Positions 1 through 9,700 of a stretch of 64,000 bases of DNA are shown one piece after another (the stretch's first letter is position 1; each line of letters starts with the position of its first letter). Both the position numbers and the translations under genes were made by a program. Source of the stretch: Trichobilharzia regenti (taxonomy: Eukaryota > Platyhelminthes > Trematoda > Strigeidida > Schistosomatidae); contig OX235265.1 of assembly GCA_944472135.2 (NCBI GenBank), positions 44,489,459 through 44,553,458 on the forward strand, read 5' to 3'. The notes under the pieces are model-generated. The model was not told the origin of the DNA. It saw nothing but the letters and a program-made list of their open reading frames with translations, and searched no databases.

Positions 1-900
1 GCATGCCATTTTTACAGGCACCATCAAGTATGATATAATATCAAATCGTAGATTGTCTACAAGTTAATAATGTTTCAACAGTTAAATATTTAATATATAT
101 ATATATAAATACACATTGTCTGAACTAGGCCGTATAGTTATTGAATTGTACAGTTGTCCCCCAGGTTGACCGGGAAAATCGACTTCGTTTCGTTTTCATC
201 CCGTGGTTGTAAGCATACGATAACCAACCAATATTGAGGTAAGTACAACGTTGACAAGGGAGTAAAAGCTGTTTTAGAAAAGTAAAAGTACTAAGGTGAA
301 TCAATAAAGTGTAATGAAATGGGTAAGTGCAAGTGTCACTAATAAATGCATTAATGAAGGAAACTCCCTAGGCTGACAACGTTCATTTGCAATGTATACT
401 GCTGCCCATATAGGTCTTACTATCATGATGTCCACTTTTGGTTTTATTACATTTTTCCTCATGCCGGTTTTTTATTTTTAATGCCTTTTTGTGCATTTGG
501 TGCACAATCGTATCCTATAGAGAATAAGAATAGAATAAGTCGAATCAAATTCATAAAGAGCTACAAAATGTTAGCTTTAATGGAATATAATGAGGATCAA
601 GTAAAGACGTTATTAGAAAATGAATCTGATAAGACATTGTGAAGTGGTATTTAAAGATCCGACAATGGACAGCAAGTTAGTTTATAAGATGCCCCATAAA
701 TCTGTTCAGATCCCACATGGTCGCATCTCAACAATAGGCTGAGCGAATGGTATATATTTAAAGGTAGAAGCATGATCTGTCTAGGCGTTCATTATTATCT
801 TTTTCAAGATAAAGATCTAAGCCCTCATAAAAATCAGAAATATCTCGGGCCTTTAATTGGTATATTGCTGTTCCTGCAGAATGGGGCGACTCACCTTAGT
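1..900. other. AT-rich sequence without recognised gene
   Basis: No open frame of convincing length or recognisable motif was seen on either strand. A short TA microsatellite lies near 95-110. The first supported coding similarity begins at about 915. Confidence 0.5.
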
Positions 901-914
901 GACCGCCACCATAT

Positions 915-1355
915 CTACTGATCAGCTAACGCCACCCTCCCTCCTTTCCAGTCTTTTGGATATTTAGACTGGTCCAGAGACATATTGAAGATTACCGACA
1001 ATGGATCGGCTATGCTTTCGGCCAACGCTGTTAATATACGTGGATGGAGTTCATCAGGGCCACTGGACTTACCAGGATTGAGCCTTAGAAGCCACTTTAG
1101 GACAGTATCCTTTCCAGTGTATAAGGGTGCCATTTTCAAGTTACCTTTTGGAAAATTTACAAAGCTGGTATCAATATTATCAGAGAATACTTGACTAAAG
1201 TGCTTGGACAAAGCCTCAGCCTTAGTCGAGTTATCCTCAGCCATGTTTGTCTGGTCATCTTCAAGCATAATAGGTAAGGTAGCATCACTCTTACGTGTTC
1301 TTCTCTTGATATATGAGAAGAGTCTTTTTGGGCAGCCTGGTGAACTTTTAACTAA
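915..1355 (-). pseudogene. CR1/Jockey-like LINE reverse transcriptase N-terminal fragment
   Basis: This is the start of the reverse transcriptase of a non-LTR retrotransposon, read on the minus strand. The frame carries the usual pre-catalytic motifs: PKRLFSYIKRR in the endonuclease-RT linker, then NPGKSSGPDELHPRIL and YPKDWK. It is in the same frame as the upstream ORF (1356-2540), from which it is separated only by an in-frame TAG at about 1356. Similarity stops after KDWKGG near 930, before the catalytic Asp and the YADD box, so the 3' half of the LINE is missing. Loss of the 3' rather than the 5' end is unusual for a LINE and suggests a later deletion. The clade is inferred from motif style. 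Confidence 0.75.
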
Positions 1356-2646
1356 CTAGGTTTCGTAAGCTATCCTTGACTGGTGGATCAAAGTTTTACA
1401 CTGGTTTCTGGTTTCACAGTATTTCAGCCGGAACTGCTGTAGCCCAGTAGAAACAAAGAGATTCCAGAACCTTTTTCTCCGTCTTAGGAGTGTTATAGCT
1501 TGTCTGTTTATCCATGGTGGCCGATTTGTTGGCCTTTTAGGAACCCTCCAGGGGATGAGATCAGTGGTAACCCTCTCAAGTGTATTCTTAAATCTATCCC
1601 ATTCATCTTCAATGGATGAGACAATGTTGACTGACCAGTCGGCAGTTGAAGCACGCTCCTTTATAGCCACTATTTGAAAACCCACCAGTTTAAGGTTAGT
1701 CTCACCATTTATACGTCTTGTTTCTAGCTGGGACAAAACTTCTTTTCGTTTAAGTCTGTCTTCAAGAGATAAATCAGGTCTGGCTGAAATTCCTGACCCG
1801 ACAAGGTTGTGTACATTAGCCAGTAGATGATTCCGTTCATCAGGAGAACCTAAGACTACTTTAAGCAACCTACGCTGACTAGAACATTCATCATCTCTTT
1901 TGCCTATTCTAATCAGCTTTTTAATCGATACTCCAGGGAAATTCGCTGGGAGCATCTTCCTTATAATACTACTCACTAATTTAAGGTCGTGATCGTGCCT
2001 TTTCACGGGATCAGATTCTTTGGACTCTTCCAAATTTCCAACAATTATGTTGGAGTCTAAGGAGAGCTTGTCGTATTTAGCAGTGGCTACGTACTTTCTC
2101 ACCACTATTGATGCAGCCTGGCTACAGGTGACAGACGTTTGCCTACCATCAATATTACTATATTTCTTCCGACTGCTTATTTTTGTTACCCATTTATCAT
2201 CTGCCTGCAGCTGCTTCTCAGGGCAGCTGCAGCTTTTGATGGTACAATCAAGATCAGTGTCTGCACCACCTTCATGGTGGACTTCGCTTACGGTGTTCTC
2301 TGGTTCTGAGATGCTGTTTACAGCTTCCGTTTTGTTACCTTTTCGCTTACTAAGACGCGTCGAACGCCTAGTAGGTTTTACTTCCGGCGTAACTGGGATG
2401 GTAACATCCCGTGTGATAACATTCATGATGGCACTTACTGCGTCATCTTCAGACGGGCAGTCCGTGTCACTCTTACTAGCCACGCTATCATCAGGAAGTT
2501 CCATGGCTTTGAGAGCAGTTCGTGAGCCTCCCTTATGAAAGTCACCTTTGGGGAACAACACATTCTGCATATCCAGTGGGATGTTGGAGCAGTACAACGT
2601 TTGTATGCAGCTGGACGTAATCCAGTACACATCTTATGATACCACT
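1356..2646 (-). pseudogene. CR1-like LINE ORF1 (PHD finger) fused by deletion to the endonuclease-RT linker
   Basis: Minus-strand frame of about 424 codons. The upstream end (about 2646 to 2545) encodes the second half of a PHD-type zinc finger, KWYHKMC...HWICRMC, in a different frame from the rest, so a frameshift lies near 2530-2545. Next comes a Ser/Thr/Lys-rich segment containing STRLSKRKGNK, then an ORF1-like block with KRDDECSSQRRLLKVVLG and SLEDRLKRKEVLSQLE. The frame then passes straight into the linker that normally follows the LINE endonuclease (PPWINRQAITLLRRRKRFWNLF). The endonuclease catalytic domain, usually about 200 residues, is absent. The finger is interrupted at 2646/2647 by the BEL element; its first half lies at 6611-6680. 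Confidence 0.72.
2642..2646. repeat. Target-site duplication CCACT, left copy
   Basis: CCACT abuts the TG of the 5' LTR at 2647. The same five bases follow the CA of the 3' LTR at 6606-6610. Five bases is the usual duplication length for BEL/Pao elements. Confidence 0.9.
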
Positions 2647-3004
2647 TGTCAATGGAGTTGAAGATTGAACGATCAATTCTTGGTTGTTTGCTCAAAATCA
2701 ACTTCCCCAATTTTCGCGGAGGCATCAATACGACAGTCATCGTCTCATCGGTCGCTGTTCAGAAAGAAGAGTGAAACATCGTCAGAAGTAATACAATGAT
2801 TTATTATTGTAATATTTGTTTTCAGACCTTAGTTCGCTTATTCTTTTTATATGTTGGTGTAACAATAAAGAAATATCAAACGGCAGATCGGTGTTTTGGT
2901 TTTTTCGTCCGTTATAACTAAGCGTTTCTGAAATCTTCGAAGAACAGCGTGGGCCCGAGCGTAGCGAGAGCTGGGCATTAACGGTTTATGAGACGTGATT
3001 GACA
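2647..3004 (+). repeat. 5' LTR of the BEL-type element
   Basis: 358 bp, TG...CA ends. It contains an AATAAA at about 2864-2870, as expected of a polyadenylation signal in R. It matches 6248-6605 base for base by eye. Confidence 0.9.
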
Positions 3005-3054
3005 GTTTCTGACGATAGAAACAGATCTGGCGGATTCAAACAGTTGGTGAAAGT

Positions 3055-3951
3055 TTGGATAGTCGCCGTTCATTTTTCCTGGTGCCGGTCAAGTCCTCTT
3101 TGAACAAGCAATATCTGGAACTTTTTGGAATTGGGTCAAGTTCAACAATGCCTGGGTCAAAGAAGGGACAGAGTGTCTTGGATGCAAACAGGAAAGTAAG
3201 TCATGGTGACTTGTCTGTTAATTGTAACGATGTGTCTGATGTTAAGCATGACATGGTTGATGTTACTGTTTCGCCGTTCAGGGATAATAGGAACATCAAA
3301 CTCCCTAAATTTGAACCACGGTGTTTTGATGGAAACCCGGCTGATTATTTACAATTTGTAAAGGAGTTTGAGATCATGTTGAGTGGTTTTTTATTAAATG
3401 ATGAATTGAAGTTAATGTATTTGATGAGATATTGCACTGGAGATGCTGCAAGAGCTATACAGTGCTGTAAGTTTATGAAGCCAAAAGAGGGCTACTACGA
3501 GGCTATGAGCATATTACGTCAAAGGTTTGGAAGACCTTCGATGATTGCAGGGAAATTATTCGAGGCTGTTAAGGGTAATGGTGGTCAATTACAGGATGAC
3601 TCCCAGGCACTCACTGAGTTTTTAGATAATTTGCTAATTTACAAGAATGGAATGATTTCGATGAATCGCATGAGTGACCTCAACTCGAGTTTTATACTAG
3701 AAGTAATAGCAAGACGTCTACCTACTCGACTGCAAAGGAAGTGGGTGAAGATAAGCTCCCGTATGGAGGATGAGGGTATCGAGCCAAAGTTTGATGATAT
3801 CCTGAAACTGGTAAATACTAGTGTCAATCAATCTATGAGCAAGTTCGCCAGTCTATTACATCTCACCCCTAGAATAGAGCAGTCTGAGATCAAAATGCAA
3901 TCATTGATGACGAGTAGGCCTCAGAGAGGTGGATATCGAGAAGCTCCATGA
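3055..3951 (+). CDS. gag: BEL/Pao-type Gag (DUF1759-like), 298 aa
   Basis: Gag of the non-autonomous LTR element, the structural protein expected to form the particle. After a basic, low-complexity N-terminus, residues of about 80-260 form the helical block typical of BEL/Pao Gag: KLPKFEPRCFDGNPADYLQF, then LLNDELKLMYLMRYCTGDAA, AMSILRQRFGRPS, LDNLLIYKNGM and ARRLPTRLQRKWV. This is the DUF1759-type domain. The ORF opens 50 bp after the 5' LTR. It ends at TGA 3949-3951, inside the ATG of the next ORF (ATGA overlap). The zinc knuckle expected at the Gag C-terminus lies beyond this stop, in the next frame. The frame is fully open, in keeping with the young age suggested by the LTRs. Confidence 0.85.
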   Translation: MDSRRSFFLVPVKSSLNKQYLELFGIGSSSTMPGSKKGQSVLDANRKVSHGDLSVNCNDVSDVKHDMVDVTVSPFRDNRNIKLPKFEPRCFDGNPADYLQFVKEFEIMLSGFLLNDELKLMYLMRYCTGDAARAIQCCKFMKPKEGYYEAMSILRQRFGRPSMIAGKLFEAVKGNGGQLQDDSQALTEFLDNLLIYKNGMISMNRMSDLNSSFILEVIARRLPTRLQRKWVKISSRMEDEGIEPKFDDILKLVNTSVNQSMSKFASLLHLTPRIEQSEIKMQSLMTSRPQRGGYREAP

Positions 3952-5096
3952 TGTCTAGTAATGCATATAGACCTAGTGAGTGTAACAGGTTTCGTAGTAC
4001 ATCCTCAACAGATAAGTTACAAGATGCAAGACAAACACGGTTTTGTTTTACACGTGTGCAAGAGGTGCATACAGAAGTGAACTGTGAACCAGTGAGCAAG
4101 TTCAGTGATAAGCTAAATGTAAACTCCAGGTCTGACTCCGAATTGTGTGACGATAACGGTGCGGTGAAGAAGTCTGTAGTTGCAACTGGTAAGCCATTGT
4201 TGAATAGAGTGTCACAGAATAGAGTTACTGCTTCAGAGTGCAGTTCTGACTCCAAAAGTTTACAAGGTATAACTAGTCAGAGTGAAGATATAAAACCTTT
4301 AATGATTTGTGAGGAGGAACCAAAATTGTCTACTTCTGTTATTAAAGAGTTTGAAAATGATGAACTTGACGGTAAATTGAATATTTGTGGTAATGATCAT
4401 GATAGTGCAGATTTGTCTTTGGTTGATCATGATGAAATGGGGGATATGCCTACTACTGCTAAGTTAAATAAAGGTTCTGTACAACTTGAACGTGAAGTAG
4501 AAATAAATGCAGTTGCAGAAGGCATGCATACTTGTGAGACCGTCAGTGTAATTGATCAGAGTGTAGCCCACCTATCATCAGATGCTAGTGCTAAACCTGA
4601 GCTGATAGTAAAAGACAGCAGTGGTGGTGGTCTTGCAGGTAGACAAATTTCTGAAAGTCGAGCAACAACAGCTTTTGATCCACCGCTAACTTCATCAACT
4701 GATATCAATCAGTCGTCGTTGGTGCTGTCATCCACAATGAAAAAGACGCCCATCAACTCAAGTATCTTGTGCAATGACTATGATAGTATCAGTTCGTTTG
4801 AAAGGACGAATATCAATGGTCAGTTTAGTGAGGATAAGCCAAGTGTAAACGAGAGAGTAATTGTTAAATTGACTTGCACGAATAAAGGCATTTCTAGTTT
4901 CAAGTTACTATTTGAATGTTATTATCTTTGGTGTAAATTACTCTGTTTCTACACTTGGTTGATGAGATATGTCGTGTGTTTGTTGGTCATCTATATTCTA
5001 CGATACAATGACATGGGCGTGTTGCCGTTCAGATTTGAGGATATAGCTGATAGAAGGAAGTTAGCAAATGAACTCTGCGACGATTTTCCAACCTAG
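3948..5096 (+). CDS. Second ORF of the BEL-type element, Gag C-terminal remnant plus unrecognised acidic protein, 382 aa
   Basis: It begins at ATG 3948 overlapping the gag stop as ATGA, in the -1 frame relative to gag. Residues of about 30-47 (RFCFTRVQEVHTEVNC) look like a CCHC zinc knuckle, C-x2-C-x4-H-x4-C, in which the second Cys is Arg (CGT, one transition from TGT). So the N-terminus is probably the shifted continuation of Gag. The next ~270 residues are acidic and rich in Ser, Asp and Glu, with no protease or polymerase motif. Near the C-terminus a strongly hydrophobic stretch, LLFECYYLWCKLLCFYTWL followed by RYVVCLLVIYIL, could span a membrane. The position is that of pol in an autonomous element. 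I do not recognise the central part. A host-derived insert, an env-like remnant or neutral filler are all possible. Confidence 0.6.
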   Translation: MMSSNAYRPSECNRFRSTSSTDKLQDARQTRFCFTRVQEVHTEVNCEPVSKFSDKLNVNSRSDSELCDDNGAVKKSVVATGKPLLNRVSQNRVTASECSSDSKSLQGITSQSEDIKPLMICEEEPKLSTSVIKEFENDELDGKLNICGNDHDSADLSLVDHDEMGDMPTTAKLNKGSVQLEREVEINAVAEGMHTCETVSVIDQSVAHLSSDASAKPELIVKDSSGGGLAGRQISESRATTAFDPPLTSSTDINQSSLVLSSTMKKTPINSSILCNDYDSISSFERTNINGQFSEDKPSVNERVIVKLTCTNKGISSFKLLFECYYLWCKLLCFYTWLMRYVVCLLVIYILRYNDMGVLPFRFEDIADRRKLANELCDDFPT

Positions 5097-5100
5097 GGCG

Positions 5101-5545
5101 TCAACCTGAGAAGGGTTGTAGGCGTACTGCTGTAAGTCCTACAATTCTTCAAAGGGTAGCGCATCAATGAGCAGTCCAATGTGCTTGGTGTGTGATTTTG
5201 TACATATGTTCATATTGTATATACTGAATTGATATCATCTGTCATCTAGCTGTTGGTAATTCTGTTTGTGTCCGGACGACTTCCACTTGGATCATCAACC
5301 TGAGAAGGAATGTAGGCGTACTGCTGTAAGTCCTACAGTTCTTCAAGGGTAGTTTGTCGTGCCAGAATCCACAACATTTGATGTGTTGATTGTACATATG
5401 TTTGTGTTAAATAATTGTGTGAGTTCCAATTATTGTAATTGTTGGTTAATCTTGTTTGTGTCCGGACATTCCACAACTTACAATCGTCAACCTGAGAAGG
5501 GTTGTAGGCGTACTGGTGTAAGTCCTGCAATTCTTCAAAGGAATT
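5101..5545 (+). repeat. Tandem repeat, about 2.3 units of 192-194 bp, inside the BEL-type element
   Basis: A conserved block starting TCAACCTGAGAAGG and running through GTAGGCGTACTGCTGTAAG begins at 5101, 5295 and 5487. Periods are therefore 194 and 192 bp. The sequence between blocks also matches in part (TTTGTGTCCGGACGACTTCC against TTTGTGTCCGGACATTCC). The third unit is cut short at about 5545. It sits just after the second ORF. Confidence 0.85.
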
Positions 5546-6247
5546 CCACCAAGACATGATCGGCGAGGTTGTTTGTACTATTTGTATATACGTGTGGTGT
5601 GTCATATCAATTGGTGTATTTTGGATTCATTGTGTTTACTTGTTGTTTTCGTATCTTGTTGTTATTGCGTAATTTTGTTAAAATTTTCGTCGTGATTACT
5701 TCTGAAGTTGTTTCGAGTCTTCTACATCCATGAATGAATTGATTGATGTTAAGGACAGCAGATGGGTCGTATACGCCGGGGAGGCTAGGCTATTGCTGAG
5801 AATGAAATGCACACGGAGATAATTGTTAGCTGCGGTCCGACACGCCGGGGAGAAAGAGTGTAAACGACTGAGGCTCGCATGCGTCACCGCTACTAGAACT
5901 GAGGCAGAATGAGTGACAAGCGATTTCAGTGGTAATTGGTAGTGAGTAGATAAGAGGATGTGCGTAGAGTATCATGAGGTGGTGCTATGGTCACGTTGCA
6001 TTCTGCAAGAGTCATTCTAGCAAGTGGCGATTGTGTTGCAAGATGTCAAGAGGAGGTCTCTGTCTGGAGGCGCAGGTCGTCATTGATGTGTGAGATTGTG
6101 CTGTGGGTATGCTTGTGGTGTGTTGGCTTTTCTGTTTGTTTTCCATTTCAGCTCTGTCCGTGTGACCCAGGTTCTCGCAATGGCATCCAAGTCAACGTGC
6201 ATTGGTCGTGAAGGAAAAAAGGGTTGGATCCCTTTTTTGCCGGGGAG
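5546..6247 (+). other. Non-coding 3' internal part of the BEL-type element
   Basis: No credible ORF. The sequence GAAGGAAAAAAGGG at about 6210-6223 and CGGGGAG immediately before the 3' LTR are candidate polypurine tracts. The second is directly adjacent to the LTR, as a plus-strand primer should be. Confidence 0.5.
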
Positions 6248-6605
6248 TGTCAATGGAGTTGAAGATTGAACGATCAATTCTTGGTTGTTTGCTCAAAATC
6301 AACTTCCCCAATTTTCGCGGAGGCATCAATACGACAGTCATCGTCTCATCGGTCGCTGTTCAGAAAGAAGAGTGAAACATCGTCAGAAGTAATACAATGA
6401 TTTATTATTGTAATATTTGTTTTCAGACCTTAGTTCGCTTATTCTTTTTATATGTTGGTGTAACAATAAAGAAATATCAAACGGCAGATCGGTGTTTTGG
6501 TTTTTTCGTCCGTTATAACTAAGCGTTTCTGAAATCTTCGAAGAACAGCGTGGGCCCGAGCGTAGCGAGAGCTGGGCATTAACGGTTTATGAGACGTGAT
6601 TGACA
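6248..6605 (+). repeat. 3' LTR of the BEL-type element
   Basis: 358 bp, apparently identical to the 5' LTR. It is followed by the right copy of the CCACT duplication at 6606-6610. Confidence 0.9.
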
Positions 6606-6700
6606 CCACTTTTCACAGTTATTACACTGTATTCCATCATCTACCAAAAAATAACACTCCGCCCTATTACATTTATGTGGTACTTTTGATATAATGAGCT
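6606..6700 (-). pseudogene. First half of the split PHD finger of the CR1-like ORF1
   Basis: Read on the minus strand this encodes HKCNRAEC, then GIQCNNCEKW, the first zinc ligands of a PHD finger. The frame runs exactly into the KWYHKMC half at 2646 if the BEL element and one CCACT copy are taken out. A stop lies a few codons upstream of HKC (near 6706), so the true start of ORF1 is not visible. Confidence 0.75.
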
Positions 6701-6710
6701 TCTACTGGAA

Positions 6711-9700
6711 ACAGCCAGGACAATATACCCAATGTAGACTACATAAGTGGTTAAAATCAAAACTTAACAGACAAAAGTCAAGTTAAAGGTTTTTTAAAAT
6801 GTTCTTGAAATGAATAACACAACAAAACAGCGATTTGTCAAAAACGTGAAATACGTGAAGAAAGCACTCCCTTTCAAACAGCGCTCGAATAATGGAATTG
6901 ATATTTTCATTCCCAAATCATCCCAAGTAAAAGTGTGTGGGAAGCCAACTAACTAGGCTGTCTGCACGGATCCGAGATGGCTCTCATTTGACTTCAACTA
7001 GAAATAATGCTGAAGATTGTTGTGTGGTCACCAGTCCTGCTAGACCTGAGCTCTAGTCACACTCCCTGCCAACTTTTTGGCCTGACCCATCTACCTTTAA
7101 CTACACCCTAACTAACGCTCACGATTAATGAAAGACGTATTGGTTACTGGTGATTTGGACAGTGTGCAACTAAGTAATCACATCAAAACGAGGCTGCCGA
7201 ACTACTGTCTCTCGAAAATTAAATATCCTTCCCCATGTGTTTCAATCCGCACGGATAAAGAAATTGATTATTGGCGGCGAAACCACTGGAGTTCAACTGT
7301 GTTGACGAACTTCTTTGACCCATTTCAGCTGCTGATTTGGTAACCAACTCTTATGCCTAAATAATCACCCTTACCTCAAAACAATGGCACGTATTTAAGA
7401 AGTAGAAATTAGTTGGGGTCAAAAATGCATTTCGTAAAGGAGTGAAATGGAGAAACCTATTCAAACACGCAGAGGGCCATTTATCATTCTACATCACTCA
7501 ACAGAGAAAGAGAGTCAAATAAATCATAAAAAAGACAAGGATCCTACTTCTTTACTCACCCCATCCTTTCGCTCAGTGCCCCTAGCGTTCACAGTATATC
7601 GTGAGCCAAGTAAAGACCTCACATTCCTACATGGTTTCCAGTCCACGGGCTGTAAAGTTCTCTGAGTGACTTTAGTGCCCTGTGCTGTGCAGATCCTACA
7701 TTACTCTAATATGAATGTCAGGTCTCCGTACTAAGTTGATCCAGTGAATTAAATAAGGAAGAAAGAATGCTCTGTGCCAGACAAGTGGATAAACAGTGTC
7801 AACCGATAGAAAACACAAGCCTATAGTAGGTCGTTCTTTCTGTGTTGGTAGTTCGCGGGCGATGCCGTGATGCAAGCAAACTGAGTGGCGGAAATAATGA
7901 GGTATTAATCTCATCAACTATGCTGCCTTCACACTTTGAAAAGAAGGTTTGAGATTTTAATCGCCTAGGGAGTTTCACATCTCAAACTAACCTGCAGACA
8001 TTTATCACCGGTGTCAGAGTATCCTGTGGTAGCGAAAAACCTCAAACCTCACATGGAAACGGTCCATGTGTGATTGACACCAATAACCCCTCACCTCTTC
8101 ACTGAGGTAGAGAAACACTAATGCTTTCTTCCTCTTGGTATTCTGGAGACAACCTGATTCATAGTGTTAACTTTCCGAAAGTGTCAGCCAATACATTTCA
8201 CTGACTATATAAACTTTGGTAAACATAAACCATGTTACCCCAAGCTAACGAGCTTTCCCATATAAGTTCGGCAAGCAAATATTTTCAAAAGTTCGTGAAT
8301 GTTGAACAAAACACCGTTCTTTAACACATTGCAAGTCATACTCTGTTATAAAAATCGTAATGGCCTGTATACACGAATTAGACCTGAGGACATACGGACA
8401 TCGAGCCTGCCAATAAAGGCATTAGGAAAATTTGCTGTAGCCAGAAGACAACCCTGCAGAACTCAGGATGCTATTTTATGAAAGTGGTAACAAACTCGAT
8501 TTCAACCCAAGCAGCATTAAAAAACTGACAGTTTGTCGAACATCAGTCGATCAGCCAATTGTAAGCCAATATAGCAAGTTAATTACACAGCAGCTTGATC
8601 ATGTGTATCACACTTGGTTGCTATCAACGCGCTACAAAGGTCTAGAAATAACTTCAGTATAACATGCATTAATACTTCTAATCGCATTGCCCCAGTCTTC
8701 CGTCAACGAGCAGATATATAAGCTGCGATAAGGATTGTTGTATCCAGAGAAAAAGAAAGCGATTCGAATGAACAAGTTCTTTGAAAGTCCATAAATGCTC
8801 ACCATCACTGAAAACCTCTGTCAAAAGAAGTTTGGAGGATGGGAGTAAAACTCTCATTAATTTTTTTTGAATAAATTAGATAGGATTGCTTTGATCTCCG
8901 AGGGCTTTTATTCACCAAATGATTACAATTCAGATAGAGTTAGTGGTGGGTTCTATTATTTGTCAAGTTTGTTCCAAGAGGCAACACACTCATATGCATT
9001 TACATAGTGCCTTAATTGGCTAGCCAAAACTGAAAAGCATTATTTGAACATTTATCAGTCCTCAAACCAAAAAAAGTGATGACAACAGGTGTTTCTTATG
9101 GCATTTTCTAGGCAACCATCTATTCCTGAAAATAAAAGTGAAGAAATAAATGGGCGTACTTTCTACCATGATGACACCAGGCATCTTGCTATTGACAGAC
9201 AAATATGCCGTCTAGAAATATATGACTTAAGAGAAACCGAGTCGATCCAAACAATGCGTCTTCTAGTGAAGTGAATGTCAGATAGTGTTCGGATGTAGAA
9301 AACATGCAACTGAAGAGCCGTTATGTGAGTATGCGTTTGGACGTGACGACTGAATTGGGGAGGAAGCCACGTCATTATAATACTTATTAGTGATAGTAAT
9401 GGCCGGGAACCATTAGATCAAACAATAACACTGAAGGCAAATCTTATTTGGCAGGATTACCTGTATTTCTTTCTTAAAATAAAAACAGAAAGAAATAGTG
9501 GCGACAATTTAGGCAATAAAGCAATAGAGTGGTTAATCATCACAGACGCCTGATTCTAGAAGCGATGCGGATTCTGAGGAAACCTTGAATGGTATCCAGT
9601 TCACTGCAGAAATATTAGTTAAGAACATCAAAAGTCTGTAGGCTAGGGCTGATGAATGCAAACGGATTTCTTCAGTCTGACTCAAGTTAGTTAGTACATA

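Larger units (their letters stand above)
2647..6605 (+). mobile_element. Non-autonomous BEL/Pao-type LTR retrotransposon, complete with both LTRs
   Basis: A 3,959-bp element bounded by two 358-bp direct LTRs (2647-3004 and 6248-6605), each starting TGTCAATGG and ending GATTGACA, and flanked by CCACT. Read side by side, the LTRs show no difference, which implies a very recent insertion. Between them are a BEL-type gag ORF, an overlapping second ORF and a tandem repeat. No protease, reverse transcriptase, RNase H or integrase is present, so it must have been moved in trans. Diverged LTRs of the same family lie at 20722-21086 and 21329-21692. Schistosomes carry a BEL family called Sinbad; assignment to that lineage is inference. 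Confidence 0.9.

Noticed and set aside
2020..2538. 172-codon plus-strand frame
   Set aside because: A shadow of the minus-strand LINE ORF1; it contains no motif of its own.
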